Assembly (NCBI GenBank): GCA_015063885.1
Contig: SVTH01000005.1
Coordinates: forward strand, 62,001 to 126,000
Reading direction: 5' to 3'
DNA length: 64,000 nucleotides
DNA from: Oscillospiraceae bacterium
GTDB taxonomy: Bacteria > Bacillota > Clostridia > Oscillospirales > CAG-382
In this document: piece after piece, positions 42,710 to 51,640 of the stretch
Layout: each line of letters opens with the position of its first letter
Position numbering within the stretch: position 1 is the first letter of the stretch
The notes under the pieces: generated by a model
The model's database searches: none
What the model was told of the DNA's origin: nothing
What the model saw: the letters and a program-made list of their open reading frames with translations, nothing else
Position numbers and translations under genes: made by a program

Positions 42710-42961
42710 GGAACCTCATCCATGCGCTTGCGCCTTCCTCCATTCCCCAAAGGAGGGAGGAACCTCATCCATGCGCTTGCGCCTTCCCCCTTCCCCAGAG
42801 GGGAAGGTATGGCACGCCGTTGGCGTGCAAAAAATCTCGAAGCTGCATCGGCAAAAGCAATAACGTAGAAAAAGGAATCGTTTTCCGCACACCGCAGGTG
42901 TGCCTCGCCTTCCCCTTTGGGGAAGGGGGACCGTCCGCTTGCGGACGGTGGATGAGGTTCC
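42710..42961 (+). repeat. Repeat element F2
   Basis: Second F copy with the same doubled left end (GGAACCTCATCCA at 42710 and 42759) and right end TGGATGAGGTTCC (42949-42961). It fills the gap between the DUF559 gene and the lipoprotein gene. Confidence 0.88.
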
Positions 42962-43002
42962 TCACCCCACATACATCTAACTACACTTTGAAGGTAACCA
43001 CT

Positions 43003-44490
43003 ATGACCCACAAAAAATTCTTCACAAAGCTACTCATTCTCTCCCTGTGTGCACTGCTGTTGGCGTCCTGCGCCAACGTGGTGATGCCCACCCCCGAGGT
43101 GTCCGCACCTCCCGAGGTGAGCAAAACGGAATCCCAGATCATAGAGGAGATCCTCAGCCAGCTTCCCTCTGTGGAAAGCAGCGAGGCGGAGGCCATCACG
43201 GGGCAGCCCCTGGTGATCCTCACCCCCGACGAGAAGGTATTCCTGGGAGACGAAACCGCCGCAGGCTCCGTGCGGAACGCCGTCAAGCGCCGTAACGAGC
43301 TGCTGCTCTCCGCCTACGAGATGGAGGTCACGGTGCTTTCCGTCCCCGAGGAGGAGCTGGCGGAAATGCTCATCGCCGCAGAGGAGTCCGGGGTGGCCGC
43401 AGGGGACCTGCTGTGCTATTCCGCAACCACCACCGCCGCTTTGTTTGCTCAGGGGCTTTTGCAGAACGTGAGAGAGCTACCCTATTTTGACATCTCCGCC
43501 GCCTGCATCGACCCCATAGCCGCCGTGGATCTGGAATACGACGGGGAGGTGTACGCCCTTCCCGATCCCTCCGCCCAAAGCTGTGACGAAATGTACGTGG
43601 TGTTCTACGACCGTGCCCTGGTGGAGGAAGCGGGCTTGCCCCGCCCCGAGACCCTGGTGCAGAAAGGGGAGTGGACCTACGAGGCCTTCCAACTCTATTG
43701 CGAGACCGTGGCGGAAAAGGTGATGAACAGCGCCAGCCACGACCTGGCCAACGACGTGTTCGGCTATTCCTCCCCGGATCATAACACCCTGCTGCCCTAC
43801 CTCCTTTGGAGCTGCGGCGGCAACTCCCTGCTGGTGTACGACGAAAACGGAGATCTCTCCTTCCCCTACGAAAAGGCCACCCTGCTGGAGGCCATCACCG
43901 TACAGCGGGGGATCTACGACAGCGCCTGCCGCTATCCCCTGGACGGGACGGATGGACAGGCGGCCTTCCTGGAGGGCAGACTGGGCTTTTTGGTGGAGAG
44001 GCTGGAGTATCTGAAGGCGCTGTACGCCCAAGGAAACCGCTCCTACGGCATCCTGCCCATGCCCAAAACGGCAGGGAACGACCGCTACACCAACCCCACC
44101 ACTTCGGCGGGCAGAGTGCTTTCCGTGCCCCGTCTGATGAACAGCCCCGCCAAGAGCGGGCTGGGACTTTCCGCCCTGTGTACCGCAGGCGGCCTGCTGA
44201 TCCGCGAGGCGGAAAAGGAGACCTACGTTTCCCTGTATTCCGCAGACAACGACCAATCCTGTATGCTGGAGATCATCCTGGATTCCCAATATTTTGATTT
44301 CGCCACGGTGTTCGGGGTGTGCGATCCCTCTATCGGCGCCCTGACCACGGAGCTGTTGGCTTACGTGATGGTGGACGACAGCAGCCGTCTTTCCTCCCTC
44401 ATCCGCCACGGCAAGGAGGACCTTGCGGCATACCTGCCCAAGCTGGACGCCATCCTTCATCCCGACAGGATAGAGCCGGAAGAGGAATAA
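43003..44490 (+). CDS. Extracellular solute-binding lipoprotein
   Basis: 495 aa with a lipoprotein signal (LLLASC, Cys near residue 22), a linker rich in Pro, Ser and Glu, and then a domain resembling family-1 ABC solute-binding proteins (LLCYSATTTAALFAQGLLQNV, AVDLEYDGEVYALPDPSAQSCDEMYVVFYD, GEWTYEAFQLYCE, AAFLEGRLGFLVERLEYLK). No permease or ATPase genes are adjacent, so it is an orphan or uses a transporter elsewhere. GAAGG lies upstream of the ATG at 43003. The probable ligand is a carbohydrate, by family only. Confidence 0.8.
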   Translation: MTHKKFFTKLLILSLCALLLASCANVVMPTPEVSAPPEVSKTESQIIEEILSQLPSVESSEAEAITGQPLVILTPDEKVFLGDETAAGSVRNAVKRRNELLLSAYEMEVTVLSVPEEELAEMLIAAEESGVAAGDLLCYSATTTAALFAQGLLQNVRELPYFDISAACIDPIAAVDLEYDGEVYALPDPSAQSCDEMYVVFYDRALVEEAGLPRPETLVQKGEWTYEAFQLYCETVAEKVMNSASHDLANDVFGYSSPDHNTLLPYLLWSCGGNSLLVYDENGDLSFPYEKATLLEAITVQRGIYDSACRYPLDGTDGQAAFLEGRLGFLVERLEYLKALYAQGNRSYGILPMPKTAGNDRYTNPTTSAGRVLSVPRLMNSPAKSGLGLSALCTAGGLLIREAEKETYVSLYSADNDQSCMLEIILDSQYFDFATVFGVCDPSIGALTTELLAYVMVDDSSRLSSLIRHGKEDLAAYLPKLDAILHPDRIEPEEE

Positions 44491-44560
44491 GAAGCAGGCA
44501 AAATGGGAAGAATCCACAAAAAATCCCACCCCCAAGGGGCGAAAATCATAAGCCTACCGC

Positions 44561-44589
44561 TTGACGAACCGCTATGAATGTGGTAAAAT
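44561..44589 (+). promoter_or_regulatory. Promoter of pgk-tpiA
   Basis: TTGACG (44561-44566), 17-base spacer, TAAAAT (44584-44589), 42 bases before the pgk start. Confidence 0.78.
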
Positions 44590-44631
44590 GACCATTGGAA
44601 AACAATAACATTTATACAGAGGAGTTTCATC

Positions 44632-45837
44632 ATGAACGCAAAGAAAACCGTAGAAGATCTGAAAGTAACCGGTCAGCGCGTTTTGGTGCGTTGCGACTTC
44701 AACGTGCCGATCAAGAACGGTGTCATCACCGACGAGACCCGTATCGTTGCCGCTCTGCCCACCATCAAGTACCTGCTGGAGCAGAACGCAAAGGTCATCC
44801 TTTGTTCCCACATGGGCAAACCCAAGGGCAATCCTCTGCCCGAATACTCCCTGGCTCCCGTTGCCGCCCGTCTTACCGAAAAGCTGGGCAAAGAGGTTGT
44901 GTTCGCCGCTGACGACGAGGTGGTAGGCGCAAACGCAAAGGCAGCAGTTGCCGCTATGCAGGATGGGGACGTGGTTCTTCTCCAGAACACCCGTTACCGT
45001 CCCGAGGAGACCAAGAACGTGGAGGCGTTCTCCCGTGATCTGGCTTCTCTTGCAGACCTGTTCGTAAACGACGCATTCGGCGCGGCTCACCGTGCTCACT
45101 GCTCTACCGTAGGCGTTGCTTCCTTCGTGAAGGAATCCGCAAACGGCTACCTGATGGCTAAGGAAGTGAAGTTCCTTGGCGACGCTGTCAACAACCCCGT
45201 TCGTCCCTTCGTTTGCATCCTGGGCGGCGCTAAGGTTGCGGACAAGCTGAACGTCATCGCTAACCTGCTGACCAAGGCAGACACCCTCATCATCGGCGGC
45301 GGTATGGCTTACACCTTCCTGAAGGCACAGGGCTACACCATCGGTACCTCTCTGGTAGACGATGAGAAGCTGGACTACTGCCGCGAGATGCTGGAGAAGG
45401 CTAAGGCAAACGGCGTGAAGCTTCTGCTTCCCGTGGATACCGTTTGCGCGGCTTCCTTCCCCAACCCCATCGACGGCGACATCGAGACCATCACCGTGCC
45501 CGCCACCGAGATCCCCGAGGACATGATGGGTCTGGACATCGGCCCCAAGACCCGCGAGCTCTTCGCCGCAGAGGTTCTGGGCGCCAAGACCGTGGTTTGG
45601 AACGGTCCTATGGGCGTGTTCGAGAACCCCACTCTGGCAGCAGGTACCATCGCTGTGGCTAAGGCTATGGCTGAGACCGAGGCTACCACCATCATCGGCG
45701 GCGGCGACTCCGCAGCAGCTGTGAACACCCTGGGCTTCGGCAGCAAGATGAGCCACATCTCCACCGGCGGCGGCGCTTCTCTGGAATACCTGGAAGGCAT
45801 CGACCTCCCCGGCATCGCTGCAATGACAGATCGCTAA
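44632..45837 (+). CDS. pgk: Phosphoglycerate kinase
   Basis: Glycolytic enzyme: transfers phosphate from 1,3-bisphosphoglycerate to ADP. 401 aa. Signature [14 protein letters not shown] near residue 17, substrate-binding [12 protein letters not shown] and YRPEE, nucleotide-binding GGAKVADKL, and the C-terminal [13 protein letters not shown] and [15 protein letters not shown]. Codon use is strongly biased and more uniform than in the surrounding genes, as expected for a highly expressed gene. It is followed by tpiA after 69 bp. Confidence 0.97.
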   Translation: MNAKKTVEDLKVTGQRVLVRCDFNVPIKNGVITDETRIVAALPTIKYLLEQNAKVILCSHMGKPKGNPLPEYSLAPVAARLTEKLGKEVVFAADDEVVGANAKAAVAAMQDGDVVLLQNTRYRPEETKNVEAFSRDLASLADLFVNDAFGAAHRAHCSTVGVASFVKESANGYLMAKEVKFLGDAVNNPVRPFVCILGGAKVADKLNVIANLLTKADTLIIGGGMAYTFLKAQGYTIGTSLVDDEKLDYCREMLEKAKANGVKLLLPVDTVCAASFPNPIDGDIETITVPATEIPEDMMGLDIGPKTRELFAAEVLGAKTVVWNGPMGVFENPTLAAGTIAVAKAMAETEATTIIGGGDSAAAVNTLGFGSKMSHISTGGGASLEYLEGIDLPGIAAMTDR

Positions 45838-45906
45838 GGGCTTCGCCCTCTTAGCGTCTCCTTCCGCAGAAGGCAAACATTTCATAATTTGAAAGGATTT
45901 ACCACT

Positions 45907-46683
45907 ATGAATAAAGCAGTCAGAAAGGCAATCATTGCCGGCAACTGGAAAATGAACAAGACCCCCGCAGAGGCTACCCAGCTCATCGGAGAGATCCTTG
46001 CGGCTAACGAGGGCAAGGACGTCAGCGGATGCGAGGTCATCGCTTGCGTTCCCTACGTTGACATCGACGCGGCTGTGAAGGCAGCTGCGGGCTCCTTCAT
46101 CAAGATCGGCGCTGAGAACTGCCACTGGGCAAAGAGCGGCGCTTACACCGGCGAGATCTCTGCAGACATGCTGGTGGCTTGCGGCGTTGAGTACGTCATC
46201 ATCGGCCACTCCGAGAGACGTCAGTACTTCGGCGAGACCGACCTCACCGTTAACCAGCGTGTGAAGGCCGCTCTGGAAGCAGGCCTGAAGGTCATCCTCT
46301 GCGTAGGCGAGCTCCTGGAGCAGCGTGAGCAGGGCATCACCGCCGAGATCATCGCTATGCAGACCAAGATCGACCTGCTGGGCATCACCGCTGAGCAGAT
46401 GGCAAACATCATCGTCGCTTACGAGCCTGTTTGGGCAATCGGCACCGGCAAGACCGCTACCGCTGACCAGGCTGAAGAGGTTTGCGCTCACATCCGCGCT
46501 ACCCTGGCTACCCTCTACGGCGAGGCTGTTGCAGAGGCTACCACCATCCAGTACGGCGGTTCCATGAACGCAAAGAACGCCGCAGAGCTGTTGGGCAAGA
46601 CCAACGTTGACGGCGGCCTCATCGGCGGCGCCGCTTTGAAGGCAGCAGACTTCTCCGCCATCATCGAAGCCGCTCAGGCATAA
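45907..46683 (+). CDS. tpiA: Triosephosphate isomerase
   Basis: Interconverts dihydroxyacetone phosphate and glyceraldehyde-3-phosphate. 258 aa. AGNWKMNK near the start, catalytic His in GHSERR near residue 103, catalytic Glu in AYEPVWAIGTGKTA near 177, and phosphate loop YGGSMNAKN. The ATG at 45907 is nine bases after AAAGGA. Same biased codon use as pgk; cotranscribed with it and followed by a strong terminator. Confidence 0.97.
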   Translation: MNKAVRKAIIAGNWKMNKTPAEATQLIGEILAANEGKDVSGCEVIACVPYVDIDAAVKAAAGSFIKIGAENCHWAKSGAYTGEISADMLVACGVEYVIIGHSERRQYFGETDLTVNQRVKAALEAGLKVILCVGELLEQREQGITAEIIAMQTKIDLLGITAEQMANIIVAYEPVWAIGTGKTATADQAEEVCAHIRATLATLYGEAVAEATTIQYGGSMNAKNAAELLGKTNVDGGLIGGAALKAADFSAIIEAAQA

Positions 46684-46701
46684 CCAAAGAACAACGCTTC
46701 C

Positions 46702-46730
46702 AAAAACGCCACCCTTGCGGTGGCGTTTTT
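46702..46730 (+). terminator. Terminator of pgk-tpiA
   Basis: AAAAACGCCACC pairs with GGTGGCGTTTTT around CTTGC. Confidence 0.93.
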
Positions 46731-46746
46731 CTTATGGCGCTCGGTC

Positions 46747-46775
46747 TTGCAAATCCCGCCGTTTTGTGCTACACT
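46747..46775 (+). promoter_or_regulatory. Promoter of the glycosidase gene at 46812
   Basis: TTGCAA (46747-46752), 17-base spacer, TACACT (46770-46775). Confidence 0.7.
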
Positions 46776-46811
46776 AAAGATACAAACTGCTTGAAAGGGA
46801 GGACTCCCCCT

Positions 46812-49037
46812 ATGAGTCTGCTCATCGTCTGCCCCAAAAACGCCCCAAAGGCATACGCCGTTGCGGCGCAGGAATTCTGCGGTCTTTGCCGGAAGATCAC
46901 GGGGATCCGCCCGGGAACGGTCACCGACGTTTCGGCGATCCAAGGCCTGCCTGCCCATCCCGACCTGCGCCTTGTGGTCATCGGCGGGGACGACGTGAAC
47001 CTGCTGGCCCGTGAATACAAGGAAAACCTGCCCATCCCAAGCGGCGGGGAAGGGTACGCCATCCTTTCCGCCACCCTGCGGGGACACAACGCCCTGCTGT
47101 TGTGGGGCGGACGGGGAAGAAGCACCCTTTATGCGGTGTACCGCTATTTCGAGGTGTTCGCAGGGTGCAGATGGTTTTGGGACGGGGACAAGCTCCCCAC
47201 CCTGGAACGCCTCCCCATGGAAAACATCCGCCTCATGGAAACCACCAAATTCCTCTACCGCGGCACCCGTTACTTCGCCCACCGAGGGCTTCACCGCTTC
47301 CAGGCGGAGCATTGGAACGGCGAGGACTGGCAAAAAGAGGTGGATTGGCTGTTGAAAAAGCGGCTGAACCTGATGATGTTACGCATCGGGCAGGACGATT
47401 TGTTCCAGAAGGCCTTCCCGGGCCTGGCGGACTATCCCGACGCCAAGGCCTCCCTGCCCTTTACCGGGGACGGCTTCAACGACCGCACCCTGTTCTGGGA
47501 TCTCCCCTTCCGCGGGGAGTTGCGGAAGCAGGTGTTGCAGTACGCCAAGGACCGTGACCTGCTGTTGCCCGAGGATTGCGGCACCATGACCCATTGGTAT
47601 TCCCCCACGCCAAGGGATTTCCTGGAAAAACGCCGTCCCGCCCTCCTTGCCCAGCCCAAAGGCACCAACTACGCCGAAAGCACGGGGCTGGTGTGGGATA
47701 TTCGGGAGGAAGAAAACTTAGATCTGTATTTTCAGCTCACCGACACCCACATCCGTGAGTACGGGCAGGCGGGGCTGTTCCACACCATCGGGCTGGCGGA
47801 ACGGGCTTTTTCCAAGAATCGGGAAGAAAACCTGCGCTTAAAGCTGTTGACCTACCGTCTGCTCTGCCGCCGTCTGCGGGAGCAATACCCCGGCTCCAAG
47901 CTGCTGTTGGCAAGCTGGGATCTTTGGATGTTCTACACCCCCAAGGAAGTGCAGACTCTCCTTGCCCAGCTGGACAAGGAGCAGGTGGTGCTGTTGGATT
48001 ACACCTCCGATTCCGCAAGGGAAAGCAACTACCGCACCTGGGGCGTGGAGGGGCAATTCCCTTGGATCATGGGGATCTTCCACGCTTATCAGCCCTCCAA
48101 CGACCTGCGGGGAGACTACGAGATGCTGACCAAGCGGCTGCAGGACGCAAAAAAAGACCCCTTCTGCAAGGGGCTGGTGTTCTGGCCGGAGCTGTCCCAC
48201 GGGGATCCCTTTATGACGGAATTCTTCGCTTCCAACGCCTGGGAGGTGTCCGAAAAGAGCGGGGAAGAACAGCTTTACGACTTCTGCATGGCGCGGTACA
48301 CCCACGGGGAAGAGCTGTTTCTTCTTTGGAAGAAGGTGCTTCCTCTTGCAAAGCTCATGTCCTGGAGCAAGTACGAAGCCGTCACTCCCTGGGTGGAGAC
48401 GGATATTTTCTGCCGCTGTGCATACACCTTGGATTTTGAAAGGGACGACCCCCTCTACGACGACTATTTACTTCCCCTGGAGGCTTCCCGCGGCGACGCT
48501 GTGTGGTGCCTCCGCAGAATTTCCCTGCTGTTGGGGCAGGAGGATGCGCGGGAAACCCGGGATCTTTACGACCTGGCCCGCACCATCCTCATCCGCTACC
48601 TCAACGGGCTGACCCTCACCCTGTGCAGGCAGTACAGCCGCGGGGAGGCGGTGGCAGACACGGCGGATGCGTTCGTGGAGCTGCTCACCCTTTACGGGGA
48701 CTTTTTGGCCACCAATCAGGAGTATTCCTTGTTCCACACTTTGTGCGGCCTGAACGAGACCGCCCCCGTGAATCCCCATTTCACCCCCACCTTAAAACGG
48801 AATTGCGACAATCTCTATTGCCGCAGTGCCGTCACGGAGTGCGTGCAGGAGCTGTACCTCCCCGAGGCGGAAAAGCTTGCGGAGCTGCTGAAAGGGAAGA
48901 CCTACCGAAAAGACGCCCTGCTCTCCTTCGCCAAAGCCAACCAAGCCGCCTTTGAAGCCCGCCCCCTCACGCCTACGGCGACCAAAGAACACCCCGCCCG
49001 CATCCTGCAAAAGACCGCAGAGGTGTTGGAGGGATAA
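46812..49037 (+). CDS. Putative GH89-type glycoside hydrolase
   Basis: 741 aa, no signal peptide. The layout resembles family GH89 alpha-N-acetylglucosaminidases: an N-terminal alpha/beta domain ending in STLYAVYRYFEVFAGCRWFWDGD, then FLYRGTRYF and QKEVDWLLKKRLNLMMLRIGQDD at the start of a TIM barrel, TGLVWDIREEENLDLYFQLTD, FWPELSHGDPFMTEFFASNAWE, and a helical C-terminal domain. I cannot place the catalytic acids with certainty, and related uncharacterised glycosidase families (DUF4838 type) are an alternative. GGGAGG precedes the ATG at 46812. Monocistronic. Confidence 0.6.
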   Translation: MSLLIVCPKNAPKAYAVAAQEFCGLCRKITGIRPGTVTDVSAIQGLPAHPDLRLVVIGGDDVNLLAREYKENLPIPSGGEGYAILSATLRGHNALLLWGGRGRSTLYAVYRYFEVFAGCRWFWDGDKLPTLERLPMENIRLMETTKFLYRGTRYFAHRGLHRFQAEHWNGEDWQKEVDWLLKKRLNLMMLRIGQDDLFQKAFPGLADYPDAKASLPFTGDGFNDRTLFWDLPFRGELRKQVLQYAKDRDLLLPEDCGTMTHWYSPTPRDFLEKRRPALLAQPKGTNYAESTGLVWDIREEENLDLYFQLTDTHIREYGQAGLFHTIGLAERAFSKNREENLRLKLLTYRLLCRRLREQYPGSKLLLASWDLWMFYTPKEVQTLLAQLDKEQVVLLDYTSDSARESNYRTWGVEGQFPWIMGIFHAYQPSNDLRGDYEMLTKRLQDAKKDPFCKGLVFWPELSHGDPFMTEFFASNAWEVSEKSGEEQLYDFCMARYTHGEELFLLWKKVLPLAKLMSWSKYEAVTPWVETDIFCRCAYTLDFERDDPLYDDYLLPLEASRGDAVWCLRRISLLLGQEDARETRDLYDLARTILIRYLNGLTLTLCRQYSRGEAVADTADAFVELLTLYGDFLATNQEYSLFHTLCGLNETAPVNPHFTPTLKRNCDNLYCRSAVTECVQELYLPEAEKLAELLKGKTYRKDALLSFAKANQAAFEARPLTPTATKEHPARILQKTAEVLEG

Positions 49038-49066
49038 CAAAAAGCCGTCCCCCTTTTGGGACGGCT
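49038..49066 (-). terminator. Terminator of the sigma/anti-sigma operon
   Basis: AGCCGTCCC/GGGACGGCT stem; on the minus strand it runs into TTTTT. It lies between the converging glycosidase and anti-sigma-like genes. Confidence 0.85.
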
Positions 49067-49109
49067 CAGACTGATGGCAAAGCGATATCTTCACGGAAGC
49101 TCCTTTCTT

Positions 49110-49862
49110 TTACCGATAATAAAGATATAGCGCAAACAGAAGCTCCTCGGCCTCCTCCACCGTCAGGGAATGGGAGGGGTACTCCAGATCTGCTTCCGCA
49201 AAAACAGTTTCCAATCGGGAAACACCGTCTGCCCCATCCCCGTTGGGGAGCCGTTTCCCCTCCGTTATGAGGATATATCCCTGTTTGGGATCCCATTTTC
49301 CATCCACCGTCACGCCGATAACGCCGATGGCCTCCCTATGAAAATGCTCCACCGACGAGCCGCCGGGGATGGGGAACAAAAGGATCTCCAGGGAAGTCCC
49401 GTCGGGCAATACTACCCTATCCATGGCAGGATCTCCCGGCGTATCGGGGGAAATGGGCTCCTCGGGCCCCTCCGGCAGAGGTTCTTCGGACACGTCCCCC
49501 GCGTGGGAATCCGAAGTCTCCCCGGACGCTTCCTCCCGGGGTTCTTCCTCCCATGGCTCCTCGGAATAATCGGGCTCTTCGGAATAGACCGGCTCCTCCT
49601 GTTCGGGATGCTCTCCCGGCAGGGACACGGGCTGTCTGGAACCCTCTCCCGGATCCACCTGTTCCCCCGCGCTTTCCGATAGGGGCGGCAGGGAGGGTGC
49701 CTCCGTGGGGGAAACCCACTGCCACACCCCAAAGCCCACAGGGATGCAAATGCACAACAGCAAGCACGCCGCCATGGCGTGATGCATCCGCCGTCTGCGG
49801 GCGGCACGCTTTGCCTCGCCGCGGCGCTTGATCTCGCGGCTGATGGCAATATAATCTTTCAT
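49110..49862 (-). CDS. Probable anti-sigma factor, single span
   Basis: 250 aa. A basic cytoplasmic N-terminus (about residues 1-28, KRRGEAKRAARRRRMHH) precedes one transmembrane segment (about 30-50, AACLLLCICIPVGFGVW). Next is a long Glu/Pro/Ser-rich low-complexity linker (about 55-145) and a small extracytoplasmic domain. The gene begins seven bases after the ECF sigma stop. That position and topology suggest an anti-sigma factor that holds the sigma at the membrane, although the cytoplasmic part is short and has no recognisable anti-sigma zinc motif. Confidence 0.7.
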   Translation of the reverse strand: MKDYIAISREIKRRGEAKRAARRRRMHHAMAACLLLCICIPVGFGVWQWVSPTEAPSLPPLSESAGEQVDPGEGSRQPVSLPGEHPEQEEPVYSEEPDYSEEPWEEEPREEASGETSDSHAGDVSEEPLPEGPEEPISPDTPGDPAMDRVVLPDGTSLEILLFPIPGGSSVEHFHREAIGVIGVTVDGKWDPKQGYILITEGKRLPNGDGADGVSRLETVFAEADLEYPSHSLTVEEAEELLFALYLYYR

Positions 49863-49869
49863 CAACTTT

Positions 49870-50433
49870 TCATTCCTTTCCTGTCTTATCAGAGGGCTGT
49901 TCCGTTCGTTCCAGGATGGTGCGAAGCTGTTTCTTCCCGCGGTAAAGCAGGTTGTCCACCTGCTTTTTGGAGATCTTCATCACGCGGGCAATGTCTTCAT
50001 AGGAAAGATCCTCGAAATACATGAGATACACCGCCTCTGCCATGTCCCTTGGCAATTCTGCCATGGCGGCGTGGAGGGCTTTTTTCCGTTCGTTCACCAA
50101 CAGCTGTTCCTCGGGAGAGGCTTCGCCGCTTTCCGTGGGAAGCTCCTCGGGAGCAATCGGAACCATGCGCTTGTGCTTCTTTAAGTAGTTCAGCGCACGG
50201 GATTTCCCCACCATGAACAGGTAGGTCTTTAAGGAAACGCGGAAATTGTATCGATGCTTGTGGGCCACCAGGTCGGAAAACACGTCCATTGCAATGTCCT
50301 CCGCGGTGTGTGGATCCTTCACGTAGCGGCAAAGAAACAGCACCAACGGGTCGTAAAGGGTGATCACGATCTCGTCAAAGGCTTCTTCCTCACCATCCAG
50401 GTAGCGGCGGTAGCTACTTGCGCCGTTATCCAT
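49870..50433 (-). CDS. ECF-type RNA polymerase sigma factor
   Basis: 187 aa. Region 2 is seen as LYDPLVLFLCRYVKDPHTAEDIAMDVFSDLV (about 26-57) and region 4 as LPRDMAEAVYLMYFEDLSYEDIARVMKISKKQVDNLLYRGKKQLR (about 125-170), with the region 2-4 linker between. AAAGGAC lies eight bases before the ATG at 50433. The next gene is the putative anti-sigma factor. The regulon is unknown. Half-element B5 lies about 115 bp upstream. Confidence 0.92.
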   Translation of the reverse strand: MDNGASSYRRYLDGEEEAFDEIVITLYDPLVLFLCRYVKDPHTAEDIAMDVFSDLVAHKHRYNFRVSLKTYLFMVGKSRALNYLKKHKRMVPIAPEELPTESGEASPEEQLLVNERKKALHAAMAELPRDMAEAVYLMYFEDLSYEDIARVMKISKKQVDNLLYRGKKQLRTILERTEQPSDKTGKE

Positions 50434-50549
50434 GGCATTTGTCCTTTCCGAAAAGCAAAGCATGTTTTTGCTTTGGTTTTCTATTTGTTATACAATTGAA
50501 ACCGAAAAATTCCTCACGGGGGAAGGGAGTTTTTTGATGGAAAACGGAA

Positions 50550-50734
50550 AAACAGTTCTTTTCCCTTGTAGAGGTCGTTCTAAACTTCAACCTAGACCCT
50601 GCCGAACCAACGGGTTCGGCAGTTTTTGCAGGCTAACCCTAAAGGGATTAACCTGCAAAAATTTCGACTCCGACGCGGGAAATCGTTTATTTCCCTATTG
50701 CTGCATTTTTCTCCGCGTCTCCGCTCAAGGTGAC
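50550..50734 (+). repeat. Repeat element B5, right half
   Basis: Part of the core (CAGTTCTT onward) and the right arm of a family B copy, ending GCTCAAGGTGAC (50723-50734). The hairpin that is CTACGGG/CCCGTAG in B1 and B4 is GCCGAAC/GTTCGGC here, different in sequence but still paired, and again followed by AGTTTTTGCA. Confidence 0.8.
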
Positions 50735-50782
50735 GTGTTGAAGTGATATAGCTCAATAACCGCTACGTAGATCGAAAACTTT

Positions 50783-50885
50783 GTCCTGCAAACGGCACCG
50801 CGGTCGCAAAACGACGCGTCAACGGCGTTTTGTATAGGGCGCAAATGACGTAACGTTTACAACCTCCGCTACAGCGCCCGATGGT
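50783..50885 (+). repeat. Linker repeat D3
   Basis: D copy with CAAAACGACGC/GGCGTTTTG hairpin and TATAGGGCGC, between B5 and A5. Confidence 0.65.
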
Positions 50886-50949
50886 CACCTCTGAGCAAGG
50901 CGTTGTGCGGGAAAACGCTACGTATATCGACAACACAACCCCTGTTTGT

Positions 50950-51317
50950 CACCCTGAGCAAGGCAGGGAGCACAATACTTTCCATAGGAGCACACGGCAA
51001 AATCCCTGCCGCGTCGAACTCTTATGAGCGGCGTGAGCCCGAATAAGAGTCAAAAAATGCTAAGCATTTTTTGAGGGTATGGTTACACATTAGCACTACT
51101 GCTTTTTCCGTTCCGTCAGTTACTTAAAACAGTTCTTGCGTTACAGAAGGGCTGATCTAACTCCCTACCATATCCCTGCGGGGCGCTCCGCACCCCTTGG
51201 TTTTGCTCCGAACGGCACTAACGTGCCTTGCTTTCTCCGCAAAACTTCGACTCCGCCGCGGGACAACCTTCGTTTTCCTATCCTTACACCCTTCTCCGCG
51301 GCTCCACTCAGAATGAC
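50950..51317 (+). repeat. Repeat element A5
   Basis: Complete family A copy; left end GTCACCCTGAGC, right end CTCAGAATGAC. First hairpin of the ACTCTTAT/ATAAGAGT type. There is no gene between 50434 and 51640. Confidence 0.85.
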
Positions 51318-51376
51318 AATCGTAGGGTAAGGGTAGCAAAAACGCTACGTATAGCACAGCCGCTACCCCTTGTATT

Positions 51377-51570
51377 GTCACTCTGAGCAAGGCAGGGAGC
51401 ACGGTGTTTTCGATAGGAGCACACGGCAAAATCCCTGCCGCGTCGAACTTCCGCGCATGGCGTGAGCCTAAGCGGAAGTCAAAAAATGCCAAGCATTTTT
51501 TGAGGGTATGGCACCCCCTTTGCACTCCCGCTTTTTCCGTTCCGTCGGTTACTTCCAACCCGTTCTTCCG
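51377..51570 (+). repeat. Repeat element A6, left half only
   Basis: Left arm of family A with the ACTTCCGC/GCGGAAGT hairpin and TCAAAAAATGC/GCATTTTTTGA. The sequence is lost after GGTTACTT and is replaced by the terminator region of the minus-strand gene at 51641. Confidence 0.82.
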
Positions 51571-51599
51571 GTGCCGACGCACCCTTCCCCATCCCAAAA

Positions 51600-51632
51600 A
51601 CCACAAAAGGCCCTTACGGAAAGGACCTTTTC
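51600..51632 (-). terminator. Terminator of the cysteine desulfidase-like gene
   Basis: On the minus strand AAAGGTCCTT pairs imperfectly with AAGGGCCTTTT, followed by T-rich sequence. Confidence 0.6.
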
Positions 51633-51640
51633 CATTTCTT

